From the NCBI RefSeq assembly GCF_964340395.1, contig NC_135554.1, positions 10,475,475 to 10,539,474 of the forward strand: DNA of 64,000 bases, given 5' to 3'. Below the pieces are notes generated by a model. The model ran no database searches. It saw only the letters and a program-made list of their open reading frames with translations, and had not been told where the DNA came from. This document shows, one piece after another, positions 15,201 through 22,590 of the stretch. Position 1 is the stretch's first letter. Each line of letters starts with the position of its first letter. Position numbers and translations under genes: made by a program. This DNA is from Glandiceps talaboti. Lineage: Eukaryota; Hemichordata; Enteropneusta; Spengelidae.

Positions 15201-18019
15201 CGGACACGGAATCACCACAAAATTCGGGTGGTTTCGTTCCCCCTCACCGTTCGCAGGCGCCCACGTCACCATCAACAGAAACCGATAACACAGAAAGTCG
15301 AAATAGCGACTCGTCTTCTGTGAGCGCAGAAAGTCAAAGTAGCGAGTCGGCTTCTATAAGCGCTTCAATTCGACATTCGAACGATAATCGATATAGATAT
15401 CGACGTAGGCGAAATAAGCCGTCTTCACGAGTACCAATTGATTATGACAGTGATAGTTTAGCAGGAGAAAACGAGCCTGCTGGGGACGATACATATTATC
15501 GCATCGATAAGATTTTACGCGGACGGCACAAAAACGGTATTTTGGAGTATTTAGTGAAATGGGAGGGGTATCCAAGTTCAGACAATTCATGGATACCGGA
15601 ATCTTATTTGAACGATGAAGCGATTAAATCTTTACGCGATAATCCGGTTGTAATTACAGGCAAACGACGCTCTACTTAATAGTTAGCACGGCTTCAGAAC
15701 GGGTTCACTTAGTTAGTTTAAGGGATTTATATTTGTTTTCACCTAATAAGACGATTACTTATGAACATATTTTGAATGTTCCTGTTTTATCAACGTTGTA
15801 TAACAAGGAATTTGACACAGCACTGTTTGACTATACTTTCAATGACACTCTAACTATGCAACTACCTCAAGTTAAGTTGTTCACAGAAAGTTGGAATAAG
15901 TCTTTGTTCAGGGATAATAGATTAAAATTGGAATTGAATAGGGTTTCACAGGTATTGAGAAACCATTCCGATATATACTTAACTCCCATGGATGAATTTA
16001 GTAATTATGTGGATAGTACCTTAGTTCAGGGTGATTCTTGGTTTGATTGGTTCGATATTCCAGGACATGTTAGTGTCATCTTCAACGTTATAACCATTTC
16101 AGCTGTGATATACTTATTTTTTAGGGTTAGACAGCTTTCTATAACTCTTGCGATTCTGAGTGCCAGTCCTATACGTGCACAAAATATACCGTGGGATTCA
16201 GTTGGCTCCGTGTTGACGACAGAAGCCGGCACTGTTGTTAGCGGCGGAACCAGCGAGATCTTACTTAATGCTATTGCGGTAGTTGGACTGGGACTTATTG
16301 TCGTATTGTGTTATAAGTGTAGCTTTAAATGTTTTAGATTTTGGAAGAAATGTTTTTGTCCAGTTAAAGTACCTATAGACGCAAAACTTTTGTTCTTGAC
16401 TAATTCTAAGGGGTGTGAAACTGACTTTGGTACACAGGCTGATAGCGATTGTTTAGATATGCGCGAAATTATTATAGAGCCGCTCTGCGAAGATAGTTTG
16501 CTTGCTATGAATACAACTTGAAGTAGCAGCGTGGTGGTAGCCGATGTTCATTCAGACATCCCCGACACGCCCCTTATTCGCCCTGCTATTGTTGGTAGTG
16601 TTGCGGCCTCCCCTGAAGACGATACTCCCTCATGGTCATTATTTTAGGTCTTGCTTCGCTGACATTGAATTTTGGATTTCATTTTGAATATTGACTACGA
16701 TTTTTGACTACGGACTTGACTTGCATTCTAATTGCAGGAATGCTATAACTTACTGTACTTTTGTAGAACAATCCGTTGCATATATGATTTACAATTATTT
16801 TCATTTGATTGTGTATTTACTTTTATTTTACGGGTATTGAATGCATGTTTTGAGACGAACATTTGGAGTTTTATCATGTTTGACGACTTATGCTGTCGTC
16901 TTTTCGGATTTTTTTGTTCGTGACATTTTATTCTCTTGATATTTTTTTCATATATTTACAGGACTGATCACTACTGTCGATTACTATCAATTACTGTATT
17001 CCATAATCAATATTTATATTAGACTACATCAAGTGCTATGTTTACTTTCATGTTTATTCAAGATATATATCAACATTACTATGCTATTTTAATCGCCTAT
17101 TTGATTTTATAATTGGTTTACATTGTAATTTATTCTATGTATACATGTATTTATCTCATATATATTTATATACTCTGTATTTAACATTCCTTGAGACGAT
17201 TTTACCTGATTACCGATTACATATTGTATCTGTGCAACGGTGTTACTTAGTTGTTATAAAAAGAAAAACACAAAAACAAATTTACAAGAAAGCTTTGGCT
17301 ATGCCACTCGTCATGTTTCTCCAGTTCTGAAGTCGCGGGTCGCTCCTTTAGGAAAACGGGGGGTGGTGTTACGATCCAAAATATCGTATTTCGGAATTAT
17401 GGGAATAAATTCTACTTTTCGGCATTGTAGGCCATAGGTCAGAAATAGACTGGCGATGACGAAGCTGGGCAAACATGATGTAACTGAAATTCACATGATT
17501 GGTTAGAGAAAAGTATATAATAACTTTTATGATGGCATGATCTTAGGGTGTGACTTGCTATTTATATAGTCGTTGTGTAAATTCCATTGTATTCGAAGTA
17601 TACTTAAGATGAGAATAAAACATCCAGAATCAGGAGAGGAGCTCACGAGAAATGGACTCGGTTAGGTGATTCTGGCAAGCCGAAATATCTTCTCAGTTGT
17701 GACTAATTCCCGACTTGGACCTGAACGATCCCGTACGAGAGTATGAGAGTGTGAGTGCTAGAGTGTAACGTCTGAACTATCCATACTTATACCGTTCAAC
17801 TCTACGACTCGCATCACTACACTAATAAATATAGCTTTTATGTAGACATGTTAACTATCAAATTGCATTCCTTCATTATTAACAAATCAACCAGTATATA
17901 GAGTACAAATCGAAATATGTACTTTCCCTGTGTATACATAAAATTTGTATGTGGAAGTATTTTAAGCAGTTTGGTTTTTTACCTTGAGTAGCTATGTACG
18001 CCCTTTCCTTTATGTATCC
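1865..18019 (-). CDS. Gene B: tyrosine phosphatase D1 (N-terminally incomplete) plus D2, 13 exons
   Basis: Thirteen phase-compatible exons give 497 codons ending in TAA at 1865-1867. D1 has the key catalytic features: [25 protein letters not shown], the WPD loop (VWPDKDVP) and [10 protein letters not shown], so by family knowledge it should dephosphorylate phosphotyrosine. D2 repeats the sequence of gene A's domain, with HCINGIGRSG and WTAG in place of WPD. The first recognised exon starts at [12 protein letters not shown], so about 80 residues of D1 (including the phosphotyrosine-recognition loop) and all upstream receptor parts are missing. I found no candidate exons for them up to 22.6 kb. 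An 8-kb gypsy element sits in the first intron. It may be a partial duplicate of the receptor gene or have unrecognised upstream exons. Confidence 0.8.
2259..2394 (-). CDS. Gene B exon: D2 signature loop
   Basis: 136 nt, phase 2 to 0. Spliced to the previous exon it gives [15 protein letters not shown], the same loop as gene A. Confidence 0.85.
2974..3128 (-). CDS. Gene B exon: D2 with degenerate WPD loop
   Basis: 155 nt, phase 0 to 2, encoding [16 protein letters not shown] and ending [14 protein letters not shown] replaces WPD, so this D2 is probably not catalytic. Confidence 0.85.
3285..3401 (-). CDS. Gene B exon: D2 QYWP exon
   Basis: 117 nt, phase 0-0, encoding [20 protein letters not shown] and [10 protein letters not shown]. 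Confidence 0.85.
3543..3800. mobile_element. MITE-like inverted-repeat element
   Basis: About 70-bp arms face each other: ATCAAACGATGCGTCAGTCT on the left and its mirror ending ATCGTTTGATG on the right, meeting around GATACCAACTT. No ORF. It lies in the intron between exons 3285-3401 and 3954-4088. Confidence 0.65.
3954..4088 (-). CDS. Gene B exon: D2 central motif
   Basis: 135 nt, phase 0-0, encoding [20 protein letters not shown]. Very close to gene A exon 26676-26810. Confidence 0.9.
4307..4386 (-). CDS. Gene B exon: D2 YINAS exon
   Basis: 80 nt, phase 1 to 0, encoding [15 protein letters not shown] and SYINASFVS. Confidence 0.85.
4659..4758 (-). CDS. Gene B exon: D2 N-terminal part
   Basis: 100 nt, phase 0 to 1, encoding [17 protein letters not shown] and [10 protein letters not shown]. 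Confidence 0.8.
5194..5343 (-). CDS. Gene B exon: D1 Q-loop and D1/D2 linker
   Basis: 150 nt, phase 0-0. It begins [15 protein letters not shown] (Q-loop glutamine) and ends [10 protein letters not shown], opening D2. Confidence 0.85.
5537..5672 (-). CDS. Gene B exon: D1 active-site loop
   Basis: 136 nt, phase 2 to 0. With the previous exon it gives [18 protein letters not shown], the canonical active PTP signature, followed by [16 protein letters not shown]. Confidence 0.9.
6847..6998 (-). CDS. Gene B exon: D1 WPD loop and catalytic cysteine
   Basis: 152 nt, phase 0 to 2. It encodes [20 protein letters not shown] and ends GPPLIHC. The general-acid aspartate and catalytic cysteine are both present. 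Confidence 0.9.
7051..7153. repeat. Long hairpin, 42-bp arms
   Basis: Arms 7051-7092 and 7112-7153 are almost perfect inverted copies (about 40 of 41 bases) with a 19-base loop. It lies about 50 bp from the WPD-loop exon of gene B. Confidence 0.8.
7160..7540. mobile_element. MITE, long terminal inverted repeats, copy 1
   Basis: Inverted arms include AACACTTGGCACAGCATGTT and its mirror, and TAAAGAGGCCATAAAACTG and its mirror. Same family as 33402-33747. Confidence 0.65.
8215..8337 (-). mobile_element. tRNA-derived SINE head
   Basis: On the minus strand an A-box-like TAGTTGTTAGAGC (8312-8324) is followed about 50 bp later by a B-box-like GGTTTTAATCC (8275-8285), the spacing of a tRNA gene. 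The tail continues below 8215. Confidence 0.5.
8746..8865 (-). CDS. Gene B exon: D1 KCxxYWPD region
   Basis: 120 nt, phase 0-0, encoding [20 protein letters not shown] and [10 protein letters not shown]. Confidence 0.9.
8866..9489. other. Gene B intron with weak inverted repeat
   Basis: CAATAGGGAA near 9170 and TTCCCTATTG near 9405 could be the ends of a small decayed MITE. Nothing else seen. Confidence 0.3.
9490..9587 (-). CDS. Gene B exon: D1 TQGP/DDVWRM region
   Basis: 98 nt, phase 1 to 0, encoding [18 protein letters not shown] and [11 protein letters not shown]. Canonical D1 central motif. Confidence 0.85.
9743..10192 (+). repeat. 5' LTR
   Basis: 450 bp, TG...CA. A TATA box (TATATAA) is at 9890-9896 and a polyadenylation signal AATAAA at 9990-9995, giving the expected U3-R-U5 order. 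Confidence 0.95.
10194..10210 (+). promoter_or_regulatory. Primer binding site
   Basis: One base after the 5' LTR a sequence starting TGGTGGAAAATCC fits a tRNA 3'-end complement (begins TGG). The tRNA was not identified. Confidence 0.55.
10221..11366 (+). CDS. gag: Gag of the gypsy element
   Basis: 381 residues from the first ATG after the primer site. The central region (around residues 85-190) is a capsid-like Gag domain with WLRKFDAYV and [12 protein letters not shown]. Near the C-terminus two CCHC zinc knuckles follow one another: [14 protein letters not shown] and [14 protein letters not shown], which bind the element's RNA in this family. The stop at 11364-11366 is 3 nt after the slippery heptamer that connects to pol. 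Structural protein of the particle. Confidence 0.95.
   Translation: MLLRSGRRLRRNRHLHPCQRPPTVMAEADPNIQQEAPQPENNGAEVNQGQRQDARLVHQELQRIVNRMQNLTVGNDIIPPQFYGKEDEIPTRWLRKFDAYVVLKQFDNIQRLNIFSLLMSGEAERWYTSLPDDLANNWENMRAAFIGRFQNRAPQWRIDQELRTIKQMDKETIEKYASRLRDMCYRYNRNDNELFSLFLQGLIPSIRSTVVNRDPVNFQEAVAFARTAEVVERFDDDVKALKTGRTSDTSTEVLQQAFDSLLKQNEVLHEKLSAAAVTPLPVPATPVQIRQEPYANAGPRSRVGQSYNYSNVNRPPVVTPRYGGRQVNTAKQICKFCNKPGHSSPNCYANPDRGCYNCGEIGHVARFCDRNGARYAFPKNG
11354..11417 (+). promoter_or_regulatory. -1 ribosomal frameshift signal between gag and pol
   Basis: Gag codons read ccA AAA AAC, a canonical X XXY YYZ heptamer at 11354-11360. After 7 nt an 11-bp perfect stem forms (11368-11378 with 11407-11417, 28-nt loop). 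Slipping back one base enters the pol frame, which is open from before the heptamer, and bypasses the gag stop. Pol has no ATG near its start. Confidence 0.85.
11384..15679 (+). CDS. pol: Pol polyprotein: protease, RT, RNase H, integrase, chromodomain
   Basis: About 1,430 residues, made as Gag-Pol by frameshift (the ORF coordinate begins at a TTG; the frame is open further upstream). Order: aspartic protease (LIDTGSDVS, about residue 45); RT with MVIDYR and YMDDI (about 468); RNase H (YTDAS, about 615); integrase with an HHCC zinc finger (HDDVTGGHL ... CVHCQMR), then a DDE core where LSDQGP and IVEKFN are spaced by 35 residues; a GPY/F-type module (YRGPYRI); and a C-terminal chromodomain (about 1371-1410; [18 protein letters not shown]). 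Chromodomains can direct integration to modified histones. All catalytic residues inspected are intact. Confidence 0.95.
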   Translation: MYKQSDERSRNGVSLNLNCVNLPESMIVNDNLINVRIFDRKVSALIDTGSDVSIISESLLNNIRKLRKCKLFKSSYKIVTLPDGRTLPILGCLRIPVFFTNRAITMQVYVLKELKQDLIIGHDFLRRNGAIIDFMKRKVTLRPSSLIRASKTYSIPARSECVISARVRGNYPNGIVGHTTNTMSLAHIGIATARVLGAVQNGRVPVRLVNCRETPVKLRRGTRLGNFRILPDGTDIHTFDTNVSRNGPVVRPNRLSNQEFLKAFDFEDSTLTSDQVLQLQQVLWKNKDAFVDDTNTLGYCDIIKHRINLKPGSKTVSRPPYKASPDKREEIKRQIDKLLDQGLVVPSTSPYSSPVLLVRKPNGEFRMVIDYRMINSITEPIAFPLPGIKDTLDIIGSKCPKYFSTLDLSSGFWQIAIHPDDVHKTSFVSHYGKFAFKVLPMGMMNSSASFQNTIQFVLINLLNDSCCAYMDDILAFSATFEDHLIHIDEVLTRLREANLKLGPRKCVFGRREVKFLGHRVNEHGVMADPSKLEAVKNFPTPKSVTELKSFLGLANFYRKFIKDFAKIAHPLHGLLRKGVDFVWSRDCEIAFDTLKTALISPPVLAHPRFNEEFILYTDASSFSVGYVLAQIQEGVEKPICYGGRALSKPQQNYTVTEREFLALIHALSQCEQYLHSVHFTVITDHANLPYLIKTTEPSGRLARWVLRIQGFDFDIVHRSGCKIPHADSLSRRVYDDGIHNSDVTSVETAPAASNTQCVQVPSTDKIVQESSSNKGDVVNTQSVDNDPVVDIPTLFTISNENSVDDMTCLTLDSDDELIGVNDMNDNRRTGVIADRQRNDNHLRPLIDFLESGDLPTDDRHAKRIASISANYVIIDRVLYHFWTPNSNKSDKDIRRQLVVPKDLRLLILRRLHDDVTGGHLGVLKTLGVIRQRYFWDTLIKDVHKYVNSCVHCQMRKPGHRIRAPLLPIPVTGLFDRIAIDFCGPFHVTKSGNSYVLVITEYLSKFAWAFPTKNMTAITVANILFEHIFTNYGFPNVILSDQGPCFNSQIMREFCRFFDVSKRFGTAYRPQTQGIVEKFNSTLLGMLSMFVADRGDDWDSYLAAVLFAYRVAPHHSTGVSPFSVLFGMEPRLPLDVTLLPAVSKSASINFHLKELASKRNIAIKMAMDNIKVAQKKMKEHYDKRAVQHEFTIGDIVYLYNPAVKPGRARKFHKYYRGPYRIADFIPPLNYRLRYVHSGKLYPKLVHHNRLKKGSLRSTSLEGSTPDVDLGDTDTDTESPQNSGGFVPPHRSQAPTSPSTETDNTESRNSDSSSVSAESQSSESASISASIRHSNDNRYRYRRRRNKPSSRVPIDYDSDSLAGENEPAGDDTYYRIDKILRGRHKNGILEYLVKWEGYPSSDNSWIPESYLNDEAIKSLRDNPVVITGKRRST
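15733..16521 (+). CDS. ORF3: env-like membrane protein of the gypsy element
   Basis: About 262 residues as an open frame. It has no ATG at its start: the first in-frame ATG is at 15856. The frame is open back to 15643 inside pol, with an acceptor-like TTACAG ending at 15659, so a spliced subgenomic RNA is possible, as in other env-bearing gypsy elements (inference). Two hydrophobic segments are visible: [18 protein letters not shown] and [19 protein letters not shown], the second followed by a cysteine- and lysine-rich tail. No clear signal peptide or cleavage site. The position after pol suggests an envelope-like role, but I recognise no known fusion-protein family. Confidence 0.6.
   Translation: MFSPNKTITYEHILNVPVLSTLYNKEFDTALFDYTFNDTLTMQLPQVKLFTESWNKSLFRDNRLKLELNRVSQVLRNHSDIYLTPMDEFSNYVDSTLVQGDSWFDWFDIPGHVSVIFNVITISAVIYLFFRVRQLSITLAILSASPIRAQNIPWDSVGSVLTTEAGTVVSGGTSEILLNAIAVVGLGLIVVLCYKCSFKCFRFWKKCFCPVKVPIDAKLLFLTNSKGCETDFGTQADSDCLDMREIIIEPLCEDSLLAMNTT
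16522..17366 (+). other. Gypsy element 3' noncoding region
   Basis: About 845 bp between ORF3 and the 3' LTR; AT-rich, no long ORF. Ends in the polypurine tract. Confidence 0.7.
17351..17366 (+). promoter_or_regulatory. Polypurine tract
   Basis: GGAAAACGGGGGGTGG immediately precedes the 3' LTR and is the expected plus-strand primer. Confidence 0.8.
17367..17816 (+). repeat. 3' LTR
   Basis: 450 bp, same sequence as the 5' LTR by eye. TATA at 17514-17520 and AATAAA at 17614-17619. Confidence 0.95.
17983..18019 (-). CDS. Gene B first recognised exon: D1 strand [12 protein letters not shown]
   Basis: 37 nt, phase 0 to 1, encoding [12 protein letters not shown] plus one base. The spliced codon G|GA with the next exon restores the universal TQGPNTE motif. 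Only recognisable by its match to the PTP fold. Confidence 0.75.
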
Positions 18020-18985
18020 CTATAAGAAGAAATTGTACAGGTCATGTGTTAGGCCTTATAGCAATGAAATGGAAAAAACGAAATGTGCATATAAAAAATC
18101 GAAATTGAACACTGGTTGACATTGAAAACACAATTAAACACACAGCTTCACATTGTTTTTTTCAAGCTGTAACTTATACTATAGCAGACGTTGCCTTTAA
18201 TATATGTACGTTGCTGATGGGTATATGTAGAAATCATGGTGTATATTAAGGCCCAGGCTGTAGTATAACTGGCAACCCTGCCTTCCTACGTATGTACTAT
18301 ATGTCGAAGTCTTTGTCGTTTGGTGACGTGTCAGTCTATTGTGCAGTTTTCATGAAAGAACAAACCCAGACTCCGCTAAAACCCGCGGTTGCTGACCTTG
18401 TTTGTTGTTATTGTTCGAGTAGCCAGTTTTCCCTTTACCAACTATTCAAAGGAAATTTATTTGCATACAAACACAAGTTAATCATAGCGCAGAGTAAAAA
18501 ATGCCGAGAATTTATTGTGCTGATATTATGTTTAAGTATGTCACTGGATATCTGCTGTTGAATACACATAAAACTCACATACAAATGTACATACAGCGTA
18601 ATATTGCACTCGTAGCGATGGTACTATTTCAACACAACAAACACGCACGGTAGTAACACACATAAAGGCATAGGGAGCCGTCAGTAATAATACGGGGATG
18701 GGTGGATGGAATGAGTTGCCCGGCCTGTTGCATGGAATATATATATGACCCTACCCCAATTCCGTCTTCCAAATGGTATCCTTCCTTCATGGTTTGTCTT
18801 TAAAACGTGATCTCCTCGTGAAATACTGCATGAGAGCAGTTTGATAAAATGATGTCAAACATCGATATCAGGAGTCGGCTGCCACCATATCGAGGATATT
18901 AATGTCATTGGTTGTTTCCCACTATATCCACCACCACCACCACCACCACCACCACCACCACCATAATCATAATCATCATAGTGAA

Positions 18986-19203
18986 TTAGTATGAAGGTAC
19001 TGTATTACTGAATTCCTGCATTTGGATGTAAATGGCAGAGTTGTAGGCCAGAACTCCAAAAAAACTAAGTGACACGTGCCCTAATGACATTGCCAGAACC
19101 GAGATCAACATCCCACTTAACCACATTATCCCCAATATCTTGTCACACTGTTCCCTTTTCTGTCGTGTGAGAGACCCAGTCCTCTCGTCACACCACAACT
19201 AAC
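18986..19203 (-). other. Hydrophobic ORF, possible membrane-protein exon
   Basis: An open stretch after an acceptor-like TTAG encodes QKREQCDKILGIMWLSGM followed by about 25 hydrophobic residues and a stop near 18986. It lies between the signal-peptide exon and gene B. I do not recognise the family; its phase (0) does not fit the signal exon. Could be chance or a remnant. Confidence 0.2.
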
Positions 19204-19601
19204 AATTGCATAGCTATCAGCAGCGATTTGACTGATATGTTCTGATACTACGGTACAACTGTAGCAGTGGGAGATGTTATTTGTAGTGGGATGGGGAACT
19301 GTTGGCAGCAGTGGGATGCCATAATAGCAAAATAATGCAAAGCTAGACAATACAATGAATCAAATTAAAACATAACCTTCCGCTAATTCTATTTCCTCAA
19401 AAAAGGCGATCCCTGGTGTGTTCTTTTTAAAGTGACTCCTCCGTTCCCCTGCCCTCCACCTTGTAATCACTGAAGACTCCCTAAGGTCTCAAACCCGGAA
19501 CTTGATAATCTACTTACTTAACTGTCCATTGGAATACCTTTAAATTTTTCTATTGTCTAACGATACTACTTCAAACCTTCGGAAAACCTTTTATCACTTA
19601 C

Positions 19602-19683
19602 CTACTTGACTAATCGTGAAAATAAAGCACATTAGTACTGTCGACGCGATGTTGTCCATATCGAGACAAAGAACGTTTCTCAT
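19602..19683 (-). CDS. Signal-peptide-like first exon between genes A and B
   Basis: 82 nt from ATG (19681-19683) to a strong donor (G|GTAAGTG). It encodes 27 residues with a hydrophobic core (IASTVLMCFIFTI) ending SQV, a likely signal peptide, and leaves in phase 1 like the extracellular exons of gene A. A CRE-like TGACGTC lies just upstream. It cannot splice in frame directly to 17983-18019, which needs phase 0, so any link to gene B needs another exon. It may be the orphaned start of a duplicated receptor. Confidence 0.4.
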
Positions 19684-20954
19684 TTCAAACTACTTGCGAT
19701 GACGTCGTTAACTTCGATGAATCGAAGTTGGTGTAGTCCAGATAATTAACATATTGCCAAGCAGGCATGCATGGTGTACGAATTTTAATATGTTAATGAG
19801 ATTTCCCTTCAAATCCGAGACGCTATCAGTGCACTGCAGTGACCCTTGGAGAGCCTGACGTGTTTTTTTCGCTCAAAAAATAGAGGATTTTAACAGTCGT
19901 TACAGCATTTTAGGTTATCGACTGTCGTTTTTATGAAGGTGGATATGTTGTTATGTAAAATTTGAACATGAATAGAGTGTTTTAGTGACTTTTACATGAT
20001 CTGTTTCGTGTGTGCTAACTCCATTTTTGGTAAATTGACATATGTACGCATTACAGAATCATGGCCACTATATTTCAAAATTAGAATTTTTTGAACATTT
20101 ACATCATATATTTATTGTTTTTTGTTTGATTTTGGTCGTTTCAAGGCATAATTCCATGAAAAACGACCAATACAAATCACTATAGTTCACACTTGCACTG
20201 ATAATCAATATGGTCGTTAACCTCGCATATAATTACTCTGTGCCACTGACATATTTTCCGGAGAAAAGAAAGCGCTAGATTTTAGCGCAGAATCTCATGC
20301 AATCAACATCTTATTTTTAGTAAATTTACAAAATTTACCAAGAATTATATTTTAAAACACCCAAACAAGCCCTGAATGCATGTATTTGTGAAGTTTCGTA
20401 TTTGGGCGAGAAAATACAATGTGACTCGTTTACATTACATGCATGCCAATCACTGGATCGGGGCAAAAATGACATCGAAGTTCATGTATCTTTGTATTAT
20501 CTAGTTCGAGAGAAAATACAACATCGTCACTCCACACACTCGTTTGGCAGTTTTGGTACAAGTTTTAGCTCTTCCTTTTTCAGGAATGGATACTTTGGAG
20601 AGGCTGTGATCCCTTTGTTGACTTACTCAAAACACAAAAACAGAAATTACTAAACATAAGAAAAACACACACCCACGTAGAGACACCAAATTTGGCACAG
20701 ATAATGAATATAAACTAAAATTGTATTTCGTGTTGTTTCAAGCATCACAACGCACCTTGCCGGCAGGACAAAGTTCGACACAGACACAACACAGCAAAAA
20801 TCTTTAGCATCGACCGTAATTTGACTTGCAAATTTCCTGCTATAACATTTATTCAATATAAATACGCATTGTATGGGTTGATTAATACATAATAAGAAAA
20901 ATTACGTTGGAAATTTAGTGAAAACATGATTTACGGGGTTGTAAGCCACGGAAA

Positions 20955-20994
20955 CTTCCGTGTAGTCCTCACACGATGTTGACAAGGCCGCCAT
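20955..20994 (-). other. Possible first coding exon starting ATGGCGGCC
   Basis: An ATG in good context (AGGATGGCGGCC, also a YY1-like motif common at start sites) opens MAALSTSCEDYTEV and runs to a possible GTAAAT donor. A palindromic ATTACGTAAT lies about 45 bp upstream. No second exon was recognised. Confidence 0.2.
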
Positions 20995-21479
20995 CCTGAA
21001 AGCGTACGCCAGAACGAGGCTCTGCAGCAAGCCATTACGTAATTTGCAACCCAGTCTTTAGAATGCACGTGACCAATATATTCAGCCCATATTTCTTTGG
21101 GAGCCGATCTGCCTGTATGATTGATTCGTTCAAAACTTCTCAAATAATGAAATTTTAAACAAATGTTCTTTTGTTATGTTTCTTGAATGCATATTAAAAT
21201 AAGATTAATTTACATATCAGTAACGAATCCTTATTGTGCCTTCTAGAAATTGTACTTGATTTTCACATAAGATTGTGAATGAATTTCAAAACAATTACAA
21301 TTAAAACTAATTTATATTTTACGTTACATTTTGTAACTTGCTCAATGTACACATTTCGCAAAGTTTGCCGAGAGGCAATATTAACATGTTATACTCCTTC
21401 CCTACTCTTCCCCACTGTTTCAACTGTGCTCTCTCAATTTCATTTAGCAGACACTTTTTCAGCTATCGGGGCACTTTAA

Positions 21480-21620
21480 ATTTTACACAAGTGTCTGCAT
21501 ACCATTAATCCATGAAAGGAACTGTCCGCCAACACCATGAATGAAAGTGTCCTTGGCATGAAAATCATTTCTATAACACTGTCCCCAACTTGTCAACTGC
21601 AACATTGCAACCAACATGTG
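21480..21620 (-). other. Unrecognised terminal-exon-like ORF
   Basis: After an acceptor-like TTAAGCAG near 21630 an open frame reads SWGQCYRNDFHAKDTF, then GVGGQFLSWINGMQTLV and a TAA. Composition looks protein-like, but I see no partner exon or known domain. Confidence 0.2.
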
Positions 21621-22590
21621 CTTACCCTGCTTAATGCAATAATAATAACATAATAATAACTTTACTGCCACATATAAACGCAAAAGCTTACAATGGAAAT
21701 TGGTGTAATTTCGCAGATAAAAAACAAGTTAAAAGAAAACCACATAAAACGTGTAAGAATATAAACTAATTCAAAATACAACTATGGGCGACATGAATTA
21801 AAAGCTACTGTCAACATTTCGTTGAAGTTGATAATCTTGTCTTGAGGCAATCTGATTAAACTCCGACGTAGTATACACGGCGCAGTTTCTTTTTTGGCTG
21901 TTACATTTAACTGTCGTTTGCTCTTTTGTGAGCGCTCATTACATAATCTGACACAACACCATAGGTTTACCCGAACCCAATCCAATTTCGCACATACGAG
22001 TATCCAATCAGAATCCGTCTTACAATATAACACTCGACGTTCGAAATTGAAAGAAAGAGAATCTACGCAATTAAATGCCTTTATATTCTATTTCATTTAC
22101 GTCAGTCCAATTATTCTTTTGTTGTCTTTCGTCAATTCTTTTATATACGCTCCACCAAATAATAATTGATAACATCGTTGTCTGTGCTCGTGCTCGTGAA
22201 GGTACGTCTGGCATTCCAACATGAACGCAAGCTCCAATGCACCGATGAAATCCATCACCACTGCCTTTAATGATGATGGACACTTTCGCCCCATCACAGA
22301 GTTATGTCATACGTTTGTTACGTTTGATATAACAATTCCGTCAACAAAAATATTAAGTCCTACTTTTATTGTTTATGAACAAATGTGCCCTTAAATTACG
22401 ATGTTTAACATTAGTTTTAGAATGCTATGGTTTCACGACAACAATCCAATATGGCCCCTACTAAATGCTTTGGAAAGTTTGACAGGAAGTAGTAGAAGGC
22501 GACTCTTTTACGGCAAGGCTGCCTATGAGCTTGACATGAAGACTGGCATTATATATATTCTGAATCAATGAGAGTGAGTATACGAAGATG

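Larger units (their letters stand above)
9743..17816 (+). mobile_element. Ty3/gypsy LTR retrotransposon with chromodomain and third ORF
   Basis: Complete 8,074-bp element bounded by two 450-bp LTRs that start TG and end CA, with a 4-bp duplication CTAC at 9739-9742 and 17817-17820. It carries gag, pol (protease, RT, RNase H, integrase, chromodomain) and an env-like ORF. All coding regions are open. By reading the two LTRs side by side I found no difference, so insertion is very recent. It lies antisense in the first recognised intron of gene B. Confidence 0.95.
19684..22590. other. Stretch between genes A and B
   Basis: No supported gene apart from the two weak ORFs listed. About 85 bp near 22061-22145 match 28640-28725 in gene A's juxtamembrane intron, pointing to a shared repeat or duplication. 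Confidence 0.4.

Noticed and set aside
15354-15590. Antisense ORF in the chromodomain region
   Set aside because: Shadow of pol.
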